Shown: positions 8,027-16,923, counted from the stretch's first letter. The stretch: DNA of 36,910 nt from Coriobacteriia bacterium (GCA_013334745.1 JAAXWY010000022.1:1-36910), one strand, 5' to 3'. Notes: generated by a model from the letters alone, not told the origin. Numbers and translations are program-made.

Positions 8027-9193
8027 CTACGAGTGTGCGGTTGAAAGGTCCAGCGCCGAGGCACGCCTTCCGCGATCTTTGTCGCGGTACATGAGCGTAT
8101 CCGCCTCGGCCACCAGCTCCTGGAACTCCCTCGCATCCCCCACCGGGACATGAACCACGCCGAGGCTCACCCGCACTGCAGCGCCGCGTACGTCCCTCAG
8201 TGCTCGCAACGACGATGCGAGGCGCTGCGAGAATCGGTCCGCATCCTCATCGGCAGTTTGCCAAGCGAGAACGGCGAACTCGTCTCCGCCGACACGCGCG
8301 ATCATGTCCGCGGACCTCAGGCCCGCCCGCAGGAGTTCCGCCACACCGCAGAGCAGGTCGTCGCCGGCCGCGTGCCCGAGTCGGTCGTTGACGCGCTTGA
8401 GCCCGTCGACATCGAGGTACGCCAGATTCATCGCGGAGCCCTCTCTCCGAGCCGCCGCGAGCTCAGTCGATGCCGCCAACACGAACCCTCGGCGATTGAG
8501 AAGGCCGGTCAACGGATCTGTGCTGGCCTCGATCGCCAGCCGCGCCGACTCCCTTCGATGCCGGCTATCGCTCGCATCGAGCTCACGCGCCGTGTCCGCC
8601 GTGAAGAACGCGATGAAGCCACCGGATACGAGAACCAGAAGCGGAGGAAACACAATCAGGAGTCCGTGGTACTGGTAGAGATACGCTCCGATGGCGAGCA
8701 CCACCGCCGTTATCAGCGCTCCGGCGAACTGCACTCCCCTGCGCGACAGCACTGCACTGGCCAGCATCATGGCAACCGGCAAGAACATCAGTGCAGCCAT
8801 CGCGAGGGTTGAGCTGCCAACCAGAAGGACGGCCGCGCACGCAGCGCTGCCGACCTGAACGGCTACGGTGACCGCAGCGCCCGCTTCGACGCGTGCGCCG
8901 AGACGCACTGCGATGAACACCGATGCTTGGAGAGTCGCCCCGACGATGACCATCCAACGCAGGCCTTCGAGGGCGTCGGGGGTACCGAGCCCGAAGACGT
9001 CGTATACGAAGAGCGGAAGTGCAACCAACCCCAGCACCGCGGTTGCACTCGAGAAAACGAGCACGATCCGCCTGCGTGTGCGCTCCAGGCGCGAGGTGTC
9101 ACTCGGATTGGAGTGATCGAAGGAACCATTACATCGGTCCGATGCCGTCGGACGCGACTGAGTGAAGCTGTCGGTGTTTCCACCACCCGGCAT
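8027..9193 (-). CDS. Membrane diguanylate cyclase (GGDEF)
   Basis: The protein has 388 aa. A hydrophilic N-terminus of about 40 residues is followed by some six transmembrane helices (residues 43-200), a short linker and a GGDEF domain (about 215-380). The active site GGDEF at 302-306 is intact. The inhibitory I-site RSAD (293-296) lies five residues before it, so the enzyme should make cyclic di-GMP with product feedback. The membrane region is not a sensor module I can name. The ATG has GGAGGA seven bases upstream. No EAL or PilZ gene is visible in this window. Confidence 0.93.
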   Translation of the reverse strand: MPGGGNTDSFTQSRPTASDRCNGSFDHSNPSDTSRLERTRRRIVLVFSSATAVLGLVALPLFVYDVFGLGTPDALEGLRWMVIVGATLQASVFIAVRLGARVEAGAAVTVAVQVGSAACAAVLLVGSSTLAMAALMFLPVAMMLASAVLSRRGVQFAGALITAVVLAIGAYLYQYHGLLIVFPPLLVLVSGGFIAFFTADTARELDASDSRHRRESARLAIEASTDPLTGLLNRRGFVLAASTELAAARREGSAMNLAYLDVDGLKRVNDRLGHAAGDDLLCGVAELLRAGLRSADMIARVGGDEFAVLAWQTADEDADRFSQRLASSLRALRDVRGAAVRVSLGVVHVPVGDAREFQELVAEADTLMYRDKDRGRRASALDLSTAHS

Positions 9194-9307
9194 GGTGGCT
9201 CCTCCTACCCATACGATCCTGGTCGCTCATGGAGCGACCGATCTGCAAGTTGTATATGCCCAGAGAGAGCGCGACGTCGTCGTGTACGTGATGAGCAGAC
9301 GAAAAGA

Positions 9308-9330
9308 CCCCCTCGGGAATCCCGAAGGGG
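9308..9330 (-). terminator. Terminator of tRNA-Val
   Basis: A GC-rich stem (9308-9317 with 9321-9330, one mismatch) is followed on the minus strand by TCTTTT. It lies just downstream of the minus-strand tRNA and is a good rho-independent terminator. Confidence 0.75.
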
Positions 9331-9344
9331 CCTTCAATTACAAA

Positions 9345-9419
9345 TGGTGGGCGATAGAGGATTTGAACCTCTGACCCCTTCCGTGTCAAGGAAGTGCTCT
9401 CCCCCTGAGCTAATCGCCC
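9345..9419 (-). tRNA. tRNA-Val (anticodon GAC)
   Basis: The cloverleaf is complete. The acceptor stem GGGCGAT (9413-9419) pairs with ATCGCCC (9349-9355), the discriminator is A, and CCA is encoded at 9345-9347. The anticodon stem-loop is CTTCC-TTGACAC-GGAAG, giving anticodon GAC. The T loop is TTCAAAT. It is transcribed leftward from the gap it shares with the rightward tRNA-Gly. Confidence 0.97.
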
Positions 9420-9520
9420 ATCTGTGCCACCTCCTCGAAGGCAGCGAACGATAGTTTAGCAAAGCTACCGCCGATGGGAACCCCCAATCTCGGTGTGGGG
9501 TGTGGCGCACACATTGACCC

Positions 9521-9549
9521 TTGCACCAACCGCAACCTCTCGCTAGACT
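9521..9549 (+). promoter_or_regulatory. Promoter of the tRNA-Gly / tRNA-Cys unit
   Basis: A -35 TTGCAC (9521-9526), a 17-nt spacer and a -10 TAGACT (9544-9549) end 10 bases before the 5' end of tRNA-Gly. The distance suits a sigma-70-type stable-RNA promoter. Confidence 0.7.
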
Positions 9550-9559
9550 AGCCGAGCGC

Positions 9560-9635
9560 GCGGACGTGGCTCAGCTGGTAGAGCACAACCTTGCCAAGGT
9601 TGGGGTCGCGGGTTCGAATCCCGTCGTCCGCTCCA
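9560..9635 (+). tRNA. tRNA-Gly (anticodon GCC)
   Basis: The acceptor GCGGACG (9560-9566) pairs with CGTCCGC (9625-9631). The discriminator is T and CCA is encoded at 9633-9635. The anticodon stem-loop CAACC-TTGCCAA-GGTTG gives GCC. The D arm and T arm (GCGGGTTCGAATCCCGT) are normal. Confidence 0.97.
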
Positions 9636-9728
9636 TCGATCCCGCCGAAGGCTGGTCAGAAGGTTCCGAATTCGGGCCTGAACGGCCGGCCTTCGTTACT
9701 TGATACGGCGCTTCCAAGCGCCACACAC

Positions 9729-9802
9729 GGCGACGTGGCCAAGTGGTAAGGCAGAGGCCTGCAAAGCCTTTATCCCCGGTTCGAATCCGGGCGTCGCCTC
9801 CA
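9729..9802 (+). tRNA. tRNA-Cys (anticodon GCA)
   Basis: The acceptor GGCGACG (9729-9735) pairs with CGTCGCC (9792-9798). The discriminator is T, with encoded CCA at 9800-9802. The anticodon loop CTGCAAA gives GCA. It lies 93 nt after tRNA-Gly and probably shares its transcript. Confidence 0.96.
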
Positions 9803-9833
9803 AGACACCTCCCGCCGACAGGCGGAATCTCGT

Positions 9834-9870
9834 ACGGCGGCGACCAATCCGGTCCCGCCGTTCGTGTTTT
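9834..9870 (+). terminator. Terminator of the tRNA-Gly / tRNA-Cys unit
   Basis: An 11-bp stem with one bulged base (9834-9845 with 9851-9861) is followed by TCGTGTTTT. It ends transcription before the glycosyltransferase gene. Confidence 0.65.
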
Positions 9871-9969
9871 CGCGGCAGACGCAGGCAACCGGCTGACTCG
9901 ATCGCGGCTGATACACTACGCGAAGCGACTGATTCGTCGCCCCACACACTGCGGAGGTATCGCGCGGGC

Positions 9970-11226
9970 ATGAGGATCGGCTTCTTCACTGACACCTACA
10001 CGCCTCAGATCAACGGCGTCGTCACCTCGATACGCCTGTTCAAGTCGGCGCTCGAGGCGCGCGGGCACGAAGTCTTCGTGTTCGCACCGACCCCGGACAC
10101 CCCCGACGATGCCGACGACACCGTACGGTTTCGCTCGGTGCCCTTTGTCTTCCAGCCTGAGATGCGCGTCGCAGCACCTGTGTCGCTTGACGCTGTGCGG
10201 CTGCTCGACTCAGTCGAGCTCGATGTCGTCCACGCCCACGATCCCTTCGCGATCGGCTTGTTCGGACTGCGCGTCGCCCGTCGCCACAAGATCCCCTACG
10301 TCCACACGTATCACACCCTCTACCCGGAGTACGTGCATTACGTGTGGGAGACGGTGCTCACCAAGAAGCTCGCCGAGCGCCTCTCGAGGGAGTACTGCGA
10401 CGCCTGCGACTCAATCGTTGCGCCGTCCTCGAAGGTTGAGGACTATCTGCGCGACTGGGGCGTCAAGGGAACCATCGAGATTCTCGCGACCGGTGTGGAC
10501 GTTGCAAAGTACGCGCACGTAGATCAGCCGAGAATCGATGCGATGCGTGATCACCTGCGCATCAAGCCCAACGAGCGTGTCGCGTTGTTCATGGGCCGCC
10601 TGGGCCGAGAGAAAAACGTCGAAGCGCTCATACGAGCCTTCTGGCACTGTCGGTGCGAGGATGCGAAGCTCGTGATATGCGGCGACGGCCCTCATCGCAA
10701 GGAACTTGAGTCCCTCGTGACCGAGCTGTCGCTGCGCGACCGGGTCGTCTTCGCCGGCTATCTGGAAGGCGCCGACACCGTGGCGGCCTACCACCTCGCG
10801 CACATCTTTGCGTTTGCCTCGACGAGCGAGACGCAGGGGCTCGTGGTCGGCGAGGCGATGGCGGCGGGCCTACCCGTGGTCGCCGCGAGCGACAGAGCCG
10901 TCGAGGACTTCGTCCAGGACGGCATCAACGGGCTGATCGTGCCAGGTCGGCCCGAGGACCTCGCCAGGGGCTTCGACGCCCTCCTCGGCGATGAGGAGCG
11001 ACGAGCGGGCTACTCTCAATCGGCAGCCGCTCGTGCGAATGAGTTCTCGATACAACGCCAGGCCGAGAAGCTCGAACGCCACTATGAGCGAGACATCGAG
11101 TTCTACGAGCCGCATCGGATCATTCCGCGCATCGCGTTGCTCGACAATTCGCGACTACCCGGTGCCCGGCGTCCGACGATCCCAAGCCTGCGGCGCAAGC
11201 GGCCGAGCGGCCCGGTGTCAGACTAG
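9970..11226 (+). CDS. GT4-family glycosyltransferase, probably glycolipid synthase
   Basis: This 418-aa GT-B glycosyltransferase begins MRIGFFTDTYTPQINGVVTSI, a signature of the GT4 branch that includes diacylglycerol 3-glucosyltransferases and PimB-like mannosyltransferases. The C-terminal Rossmann domain has FMGRLGREKNVE, and the EX7E nucleotide-sugar motif is in SETQGLVVGEAM. The ATG at 9970 is preceded by GGAGGT at a rather long spacing of 12-13. The frame is open upstream through the tRNA-Cys region, which is not coding. Its stop lies 6 nt from the convergent 50-aa gene. Sugar donor and acceptor are inferred only from family likeness. Confidence 0.9.
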   Translation: MRIGFFTDTYTPQINGVVTSIRLFKSALEARGHEVFVFAPTPDTPDDADDTVRFRSVPFVFQPEMRVAAPVSLDAVRLLDSVELDVVHAHDPFAIGLFGLRVARRHKIPYVHTYHTLYPEYVHYVWETVLTKKLAERLSREYCDACDSIVAPSSKVEDYLRDWGVKGTIEILATGVDVAKYAHVDQPRIDAMRDHLRIKPNERVALFMGRLGREKNVEALIRAFWHCRCEDAKLVICGDGPHRKELESLVTELSLRDRVVFAGYLEGADTVAAYHLAHIFAFASTSETQGLVVGEAMAAGLPVVAASDRAVEDFVQDGINGLIVPGRPEDLARGFDALLGDEERRAGYSQSAAARANEFSIQRQAEKLERHYERDIEFYEPHRIIPRIALLDNSRLPGARRPTIPSLRRKRPSGPVSD

Positions 11227-11232
11227 CGCTGC

Positions 11233-11385
11233 CTACGCGGAATACTTGATCTGAATCCGCTTGGCCTGCTCGAGGCGCGACAATCCACGCTCGATGTCGC
11301 GCTGGTCAGGGATGTTCTCGACCGCCCACTTCACAATCTCGGCGGGTACGAGTGGGAAGCGCTTACGCGCCTGCGAGAGGGTCAT
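11233..11385 (-). CDS. Small protein of 50 aa, unknown function
   Basis: ATG at 11385 has an ideal AAGGAG five bases upstream, and the frame ends in TAG at 11233. The protein begins MTLSQARKRFPLVPAEIV and is basic and probably helical, with no membrane segment and no cysteines. I do not recognise a family. It lies on the same strand as the YqhA-like gene, about 107 nt downstream, and converges on the glycosyltransferase. The strong ribosome site and non-random composition favour a real gene. Confidence 0.65.
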   Translation of the reverse strand: MTLSQARKRFPLVPAEIVKWAVENIPDQRDIERGLSRLEQAKRIQIKYSA

Positions 11386-11492
11386 GACTGCTCCTTATGC
11401 TGCGACTATGACTGCGACTGTGGTACGACTGGAGACCCTACGCGAACAAGTGTGCGCCTGCGCGCGCGGACGCGTCAAGCGCGGACCCACAT

Positions 11493-12029
11493 CTACTTCT
11501 TGTGGCCCTCAAGCACACGGCTGGCGAAGTAGCTGAGCGCAGCGATGATGAGCGCGATGCCACCACCGAGGTACAGCACATCGATTGCCGAGTCGGACTC
11601 GATCACACGGCCTAGGAAGAACACCGCGAGCACAACGATGACCACACCCACGAGCTTCTCCTTGAGGTCTTCAAGGTTGTGGATCACGAGCCAACTCGGC
11701 AGGGGTAGGTTGTCGTCGATGAAGAGTTCGTACAGGCCGACGCCCATGATGTAGAGCACCACCGAGAGCAAGAACACGTCGGCAACTTCGATGAACCCGA
11801 CGATGAGTGTCGTCATCGACGCGTGGTGAGTGATGGCTTCCATGGTGAGCTTGAACACGTCGAGGACGGCTACGGCCGTCATCACGACTGCCGCGATGGC
11901 GAGCCCTGTGATCGGAATCAGGATGAAGAACCGCGTGAAGCTTGCGACTCGTCCCACAAACGCGTTGCTCTTGCCTCTCGGGTCGTTCTCTCGCACGGAC
12001 TCGACCACGGACTCAGGCGCCTCGCTCAT
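11493..12029 (-). CDS. YqhA / UPF0114-family membrane protein
   Basis: This 178-aa protein has about four transmembrane helices and the family signature GVGLYELFIDD...LPSWLVIHNLEDLKEKLVGVVIVVLAVFFLGRV. YqhA proteins have no established biochemical function. I chose ATG at 12029 because it overlaps the TGA of ubiX in an ATGA arrangement; an in-frame ATG four codons upstream has a poorer ribosome site. It is the last gene of the nitroreductase-to-UbiX run. Confidence 0.88.
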   Translation of the reverse strand: MSEAPESVVESVRENDPRGKSNAFVGRVASFTRFFILIPITGLAIAAVVMTAVAVLDVFKLTMEAITHHASMTTLIVGFIEVADVFLLSVVLYIMGVGLYELFIDDNLPLPSWLVIHNLEDLKEKLVGVVIVVLAVFFLGRVIESDSAIDVLYLGGGIALIIAALSYFASRVLEGHKK

Positions 12030-12634
12030 CGGCTTCCCCATCTCTTGAACAGGTCGTGGTCGACATCCAGCACGTCCAGAACCTTGCCCACGACGAACCC
12101 GACCAGGTCATCGATCGACTCCGGCTTCGCGTAGAATGCCGGCGCGGCAGGCACGATGATGGCGCCGGCCTCTGCACACGCGGTGAGGTTCCGCAGGTGG
12201 ATGAGTGACATCGGAGTCTCCCGCGGTACGAGAACCAGCGGGCGGCGCTCCTTCAGCATGACGTCGGCGGCGCGCTCGGGCAGGTCGCTCGCCAGGCCGG
12301 CAGCAACCGACGCGGCGAACCCCATCGAACACGGGCACACGACCATGGCGTCAGTGCGATACGAGCCGCTCGCGATCGGGTCGAACAGGTCACCTGGGTA
12401 GGCGACGCGAAGCCTCTCGGCAGACGGCAGTTCGAGGAACGTCGCCAGCGACACCGCTGCGACCCCCGCGTCATCGAGCGGCAACTGGAAACCAAGCTCG
12501 AAGGCCGCAACCTCCCGCCCCGCATCAGTGAACACCACACTGACCTCGTGACCCGCGAGCACGAGCTGCTCGATGAGACGCATCCCGTACACACTGCCCG
12601 ACGCACCGGTCACCACGACCGTGCACACACCCAT
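12026..12634 (-). CDS. ubiX: UbiX-family flavin prenyltransferase
   Basis: The 202-aa protein starts MGVCTVVVTGASGSVYG, the FMN-binding loop of UbiX. It continues with the C-terminal signature PRETPMSLIHLRNLTACAEAGAIIVPAAPAFY. UbiX joins a dimethylallyl group to reduced FMN, making the prenylated-FMN cofactor needed by UbiD decarboxylases. ubiD lies two genes upstream, so the pair is functionally coherent. The ATG at 12634 has GGAGGA just upstream, and the gene starts 13 nt after the ubiA stop. In futalosine-pathway organisms the equivalent is called MqnM. Confidence 0.95.
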   Translation of the reverse strand: MGVCTVVVTGASGSVYGMRLIEQLVLAGHEVSVVFTDAGREVAAFELGFQLPLDDAGVAAVSLATFLELPSAERLRVAYPGDLFDPIASGSYRTDAMVVCPCSMGFAASVAAGLASDLPERAADVMLKERRPLVLVPRETPMSLIHLRNLTACAEAGAIIVPAAPAFYAKPESIDDLVGFVVGKVLDVLDVDHDLFKRWGSR

Positions 12635-12647
12635 GGGTCTTCCTCCC

Positions 12648-13610
12648 CTAGCCGACAAGACGGTCGCCGATCGCGCCTACGAGCACGACGACGGCGACCA
12701 ATCCGTTTACGTTGAAGAATGCGGCGTTCACTCGCGACATGTCATCCGCCGATATGATCGCGTTCTCGTACCACAACAGGCCCGCCGCGATCACGACCCC
12801 TGCATAGTACGCCCATCCGGCGCCGAGCAGGTACCCGCCGAGCCCGAACAACACGACGGTCGCGACATGACACAGACGCGTGACTGCCAACCCCGTCGCG
12901 ATGCCGAAGTCTGCCGGTACCGAGTGCACGCCGTCGCGAACGTCGCAGTCGTAGTCCTGCGTCGCGTAGATGATGTCGAAGCCGGCGGTCCAGATCGCCA
13001 CCGCACCGCCAAGCACCCAAGGGGCCGGATGAGACAGTGGGGCGCCCACCGCCGCCCACCCACCGGTGACGCCCAAGCCGAGGCAGATGCCCAGCCAGAA
13101 GTGGCAGAACCACGTGAACCGCTTCAGGTACGGGTACACCACGAAGAACGCCAGCGGGATCGGCCACAGCCAGTGCGTGACCGGCGCGAGCTGGAAGCAA
13201 GCGAAGACGTAGGCCACCAGCACCACCGCCGAGAAGATCCAGAGCTCCCAGCGCTTGATCGTGCCAGCCGGAATCGGGCGGGATGCCGTGCGTGGGTTGC
13301 GGGCGTCGATCTCGGCGTCGACCGCGCGGTTGACGGCGAATGCGAAGCTGCGGGCACCCACCATCGCAACGGTGACCCAGAAGAGCGCCATCGGCGTCGG
13401 CCACCCCCCAGCAGCGACCCACGGGTTGAGCAGCGCGGAGTTCGACGCGCGGAAGGCCTCGTAGCCCGGCGCGCCCAGTGACGCAACCACCCCTGCGCCG
13501 TAGATGGCGCCGATGAAGGCGTACGGCAGAGCGAAGATCGAGTGCTCGAACTTCACCAGCTCGGCAAAGGTCCTGACCTTTCCGGGCTTATCGGCGACGG
13601 GAGAACTCAC
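12648..13610 (-). CDS. ubiA: UbiA-family prenyltransferase (MqnP-like)
   Basis: This 320-aa integral membrane protein has about eight or nine helices. The first Asp-rich motif is at residues 94-102 (N-R-x2-D-x3-D), followed by SRPIPAG. The second is DYDCDVRDGVHS. UbiA enzymes attach a polyprenyl chain to an aromatic acid. Next to UbiD and UbiX and without a 4-hydroxybenzoate pathway in sight, it best fits the prenylation step of futalosine-type menaquinone synthesis (MqnP). The GTG start at 13610 overlaps the ubiD stop (GTGA). The exact aromatic substrate is an inference from context. Confidence 0.92.
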   Translation of the reverse strand: MSSPVADKPGKVRTFAELVKFEHSIFALPYAFIGAIYGAGVVASLGAPGYEAFRASNSALLNPWVAAGGWPTPMALFWVTVAMVGARSFAFAVNRAVDAEIDARNPRTASRPIPAGTIKRWELWIFSAVVLVAYVFACFQLAPVTHWLWPIPLAFFVVYPYLKRFTWFCHFWLGICLGLGVTGGWAAVGAPLSHPAPWVLGGAVAIWTAGFDIIYATQDYDCDVRDGVHSVPADFGIATGLAVTRLCHVATVVLFGLGGYLLGAGWAYYAGVVIAAGLLWYENAIISADDMSRVNAAFFNVNGLVAVVVLVGAIGDRLVG

Positions 13611-15094
13611 AGACCGAGCTCATTCCACATGGCATCGACACGCGACTTGACCTCGGGAGACATGATCATCGCGTCGGGCCACTCGCGGTCATGACCCTCG
13701 TTGGGAAGCGGCTTTGTGGCGTCGATGCCCATCTTGTAGCCGAAGCTCTCAAAGTTGCTGGAGTGGTCAAGCTTGTCCAGAGGACCCTTGGAGATGAGGA
13801 TGTCTCGGCTTGGATCGACGTTGTTGAAGCAGCGCCAGGCGACCTGCGAGTAGTCATGGCAGTCGACGTCCTCGTCGACCACGATCACGTACTTGGTGAA
13901 CATCATCTGACCCACGGACCAAGCAGCGTTCATGACCTTGAAGGCCTGCCCCGCGTACTCCTTCTTAATCTGGAAGATCGCGCAGTTGTGAAAGACGCCT
14001 TCGAGCGGCAGATCGTAGTCGACCAGTTCAGGGACGATCGCTTTGAGCGCCGGCAGGAACACGCGCTCCGTAGCCTTGCCCATGTAACAGTCCTCCATGG
14101 GCGGCTGGCCGACGATAGTCGTTGGGTAGATGGCGTCTCGGCGCATGGTGATGCACTCGACGTGAAACACGGGGAAGAAGTCGGCGAGCGAGTAGTACCC
14201 GGTGTGGTCCCCGAACGGGCCCTCCCACTTCGTCTCGCCCTTCTCGACATAGCCCTCGATGATGATCTCGGCATGCGCCGGAACCATGATGTTGTTCGTG
14301 ATCGACTTGACGACCTCGACCGGCTCGCCGCGCAAAATGCCGCTGAAGAGGTACTCCTCGATCATGGGCGGACACGGTGCCGTCGCCGAGAAGATCGTCA
14401 CCGGATCGCCCCCGAGAGCGACCGACACCGGGAACCGGTCGTGACCGGCAGCGAACCACTCGCGCATGTTCGAGGCGCCGTCGTGGTGCTGATGGATGTG
14501 CATGCCCGTCGTCTTGGCGTCGAACACCTGCATCCGATACATCCCGATATTGTGCTTGCCCTTGAGATTCTGGGTCACGACGAGCGGCAGCGTGATGAAC
14601 GGTCCACCATCCTCGGGCCAGGTCGTGAGCACTGGCAGCGCGCCCAGGTCGACGTCGTCACCACGCAGCACGACATCCTGACACGGTGCCTTCTTGATCT
14701 CCTTGGGACCGGCGGTAGCGAGGTCCTTCAGGTTGACGAGAATGTCGAGCTTGCCCTTCATGCTCGCGGGCATGTCGAGCGGCAGCATGTCGGTGACGCG
14801 CTTGGCAACGGCATCGAGATCACGCCACGTGCCGGTCTCGGCATCGACACCGAGTGCCCACGCCATGCGGTCGTAGCTGCCCATCAGGTTGATCGCCACA
14901 GGCATCTTGTGGCGAAGGCCGGTCTCATGGTCGGTTGGAGCCTCGAATACGAGTGCCGGGCCGACGGCCTTGCTGACGCGATCCGTCACCTCGCAGATCT
15001 CGAGGTACGGGTCGACGGGCGCCGCAATGCGCTTGAGCTCGCCGTTCTTCTCGAGCAACGCGATGAACTCGCGCAGATCCTTGATAGCAGGCAT
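13607..15094 (-). CDS. ubiD: UbiD-family prenyl-FMN-dependent decarboxylase (MqnL-like)
   Basis: The 495-aa protein has the normal UbiD length and fold. Its N-terminal DLREFIALLEKNGELKRI is typical, and the motif WEGPFGDHTGYYS carries an expected active-site Glu. UbiD enzymes remove the carboxyl of aromatic or alpha,beta-unsaturated acids using prenylated FMN. With UbiA and UbiX alongside, this is probably the menaquinone-pathway decarboxylase (MqnL). The ATG has GGAGGT eight bases upstream. The gene lies 52 nt downstream of the AlkP-like gene. Confidence 0.94.
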   Translation of the reverse strand: MPAIKDLREFIALLEKNGELKRIAAPVDPYLEICEVTDRVSKAVGPALVFEAPTDHETGLRHKMPVAINLMGSYDRMAWALGVDAETGTWRDLDAVAKRVTDMLPLDMPASMKGKLDILVNLKDLATAGPKEIKKAPCQDVVLRGDDVDLGALPVLTTWPEDGGPFITLPLVVTQNLKGKHNIGMYRMQVFDAKTTGMHIHQHHDGASNMREWFAAGHDRFPVSVALGGDPVTIFSATAPCPPMIEEYLFSGILRGEPVEVVKSITNNIMVPAHAEIIIEGYVEKGETKWEGPFGDHTGYYSLADFFPVFHVECITMRRDAIYPTTIVGQPPMEDCYMGKATERVFLPALKAIVPELVDYDLPLEGVFHNCAIFQIKKEYAGQAFKVMNAAWSVGQMMFTKYVIVVDEDVDCHDYSQVAWRCFNNVDPSRDILISKGPLDKLDHSSNFESFGYKMGIDATKPLPNEGHDREWPDAMIMSPEVKSRVDAMWNELGL

Positions 15095-15146
15095 AGATAG
15101 GGACCTCCGAGGTCTTGTGATGGCTGGCGAGGAGTTCGCAGGCGAC

Positions 15147-16922
15147 CTATGTCTTGGAGCCGGCGGCCTCCTCGCCAGCCCTCACCCTCTGCACTTTGGG
15201 ATGATACCGCCCGACGAGATAGGTTACGAGCGGCGCGAGCAGGGCGGCAACGCCCAGCGCGGTCACTTGGACCATGTCGAGGTCCGCTTTGAACGCCCAC
15301 ATGAAGTTGGGCAGAACCCATGAGATCGTCAGGCCGTACCACCAGGAGTACCAGGCGATCTGCAAAGCGAGCGTTGCCTGTATCGCGAGAATCGTGACGG
15401 GCCCGAGTACGAGCCAGCCGCTGCGGTATTCCGGCTGACGAGACCCCTTCGGCTCGGTGCGAAGGAGCGGATAGACCACGCCCGCAACCGCGGCCGCCGC
15501 AACACCGGCGATGATGGCTTCGATCATCCTCCCGTTCATGAACGCCTTCACGAACGTCTCGGTGTTGAACGCGGACAGCGACCAGTTGTAGCCGTGCACC
15601 CCGAAGAACAGCACGTTGTACACGACGTAGTATCCGAAGACACCCGCGAGGGCGGCCACACACGCCCGCCACGACGCGAAAGCGATGAGAAGGATCGCCA
15701 CAAGGGCAAGCACGAAAGCTGCGGCGTTCATCGGCAGACGGTCTCTGCGCTCTCGCCCCAGCCGTTCCTCGCGAACCTGAGCAGCCGCCGCCCGCGCGTC
15801 AGAAGCCGGGCTTGCTGCGACCCCGGTCGCCGTAATCGCACCGATGCCATCTGTTACCACGCGCACATAGTTCGACTCGAAAGCAGAGATGCGGCGGTCA
15901 TCCATACGAAGGAGGCTGGCTGACTCCGTTGCAACCACCGCACGCAAGAGGCCGGCTTCCGAGTATGAGGGAGCCGAGAAGCCGCCGAGAGCGGCAACGG
16001 TTGGCGCAACATCCTCGAGCCTCCCCTGCACGCTACCCATCTTGACTCCGGCGCCAGCGAAGACGCCCGACACGGTGGTGACGGTCGGCTCCCAACCGCC
16101 ATGTCCACCAGAGTCGATGTGCCCGTGATCGGCCACCACGACAAACACCGTCTCGTCACTCTGCAGACCATCGATCAGCCGACCAAGATCCACATCGATC
16201 CGATACGCAACGTCCCGATACTCCTGCGACGCCCCACCGAATTCGTGACCCGCCTCGTCGAGATCGGGTACGTGCAGCACGAGCAGTTCCGGGTCCTGAG
16301 CCTTGGCGATGCGAAGCGCATCGTCGACCAGTGTGCCGGTGAGATAGCCGCCCTTCGGCCACGGCCTCAGGGAGACCGACGGACCCGCGGCCACCCCGTA
16401 GAGCTGTTCGAAGTCCTCTGGACCCACGACCGCCACCCGTTTGCCGGCCACGTCGGCATGCTCCATCAGTGTCGGTACCGGGACTCGTCCCTCGAACCAG
16501 TTGGTCGTCACCCCGCTGATATCCTGCGGCGCGCCGGTGAGTATCGTCGTCCAGTTCGGGTAGCTCAATGACGGCTGTGGCACCGTCAGCGAGACATCGG
16601 CCCCATACGTCCTCAGACGACTGAGATTGCCCATGCCGGTGCGTGCGATGTCGTCACGCATGCCATCGACGATCACCAGCACGACGCGCTCGGCAACGAC
16701 AGGTGATGTCGTCGGTAGCGAGGCGAGGACCGGCGGCACCCAGACCACTGTGGGGCTCGTGTCCTGCGCTCCCGGTTGCGTCACGTACGGGCTCTGGTAC
16801 TCGACAACCTGATCCCAAGCGAATCCGGCGAGCTGGTACGAAGCGAAGGCGATCGCAACGCATGCAGCAGCGACGACGACGAGGAGCACCCAGTTGAGAG
16901 CCGACCGGGATCGTTGCCTCAT
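15147..16922 (-). CDS. Membrane-bound alkaline-phosphatase-superfamily enzyme
   Basis: The 591-aa protein has an N-terminal membrane anchor (residues 11-32), an extracytoplasmic AlkP domain (about 75-370) and a C-terminal block of about five membrane helices. Catalytic features are visible: Asp86 in VIVDGMRDD, a Thr nucleophile in PNWTTILTG (125-126), DEAGHEFGG, and ADHGHIDSGGHGG. This is the pattern of nucleotide pyrophosphatase/phosphodiesterases and phosphoglycerol-transferase relatives. The ATG at 16922 has GGAGGT five bases upstream, and the gene starts one base after the HAD gene. Its place upstream of ubiD suggests a lipid or pyrophosphate substrate, but this is speculation. Confidence 0.87.
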   Translation of the reverse strand: MRQRSRSALNWVLLVVVAAACVAIAFASYQLAGFAWDQVVEYQSPYVTQPGAQDTSPTVVWVPPVLASLPTTSPVVAERVVLVIVDGMRDDIARTGMGNLSRLRTYGADVSLTVPQPSLSYPNWTTILTGAPQDISGVTTNWFEGRVPVPTLMEHADVAGKRVAVVGPEDFEQLYGVAAGPSVSLRPWPKGGYLTGTLVDDALRIAKAQDPELLVLHVPDLDEAGHEFGGASQEYRDVAYRIDVDLGRLIDGLQSDETVFVVVADHGHIDSGGHGGWEPTVTTVSGVFAGAGVKMGSVQGRLEDVAPTVAALGGFSAPSYSEAGLLRAVVATESASLLRMDDRRISAFESNYVRVVTDGIGAITATGVAASPASDARAAAAQVREERLGRERRDRLPMNAAAFVLALVAILLIAFASWRACVAALAGVFGYYVVYNVLFFGVHGYNWSLSAFNTETFVKAFMNGRMIEAIIAGVAAAAVAGVVYPLLRTEPKGSRQPEYRSGWLVLGPVTILAIQATLALQIAWYSWWYGLTISWVLPNFMWAFKADLDMVQVTALGVAALLAPLVTYLVGRYHPKVQRVRAGEEAAGSKT

Positions 16923-16923
16923 C

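Noticed and set aside
9521-9802. Integration or attachment site at the tRNA genes
   Set aside because: No repeat of a tRNA 3' end and no integrase or foreign-looking DNA is seen beside them.
10640-10660. Sigma-54 -24/-12 promoter (GG-N10-GC)
   Set aside because: It lies inside the glycosyltransferase coding sequence, shows only the minimal dinucleotides and precedes no gene start.
13691-15100. Long plus-strand frame of 469 codons opposite ubiD
   Set aside because: It is the antisense shadow of the well-supported UbiD gene; His/Arg/Asp-rich with no recognisable motif.
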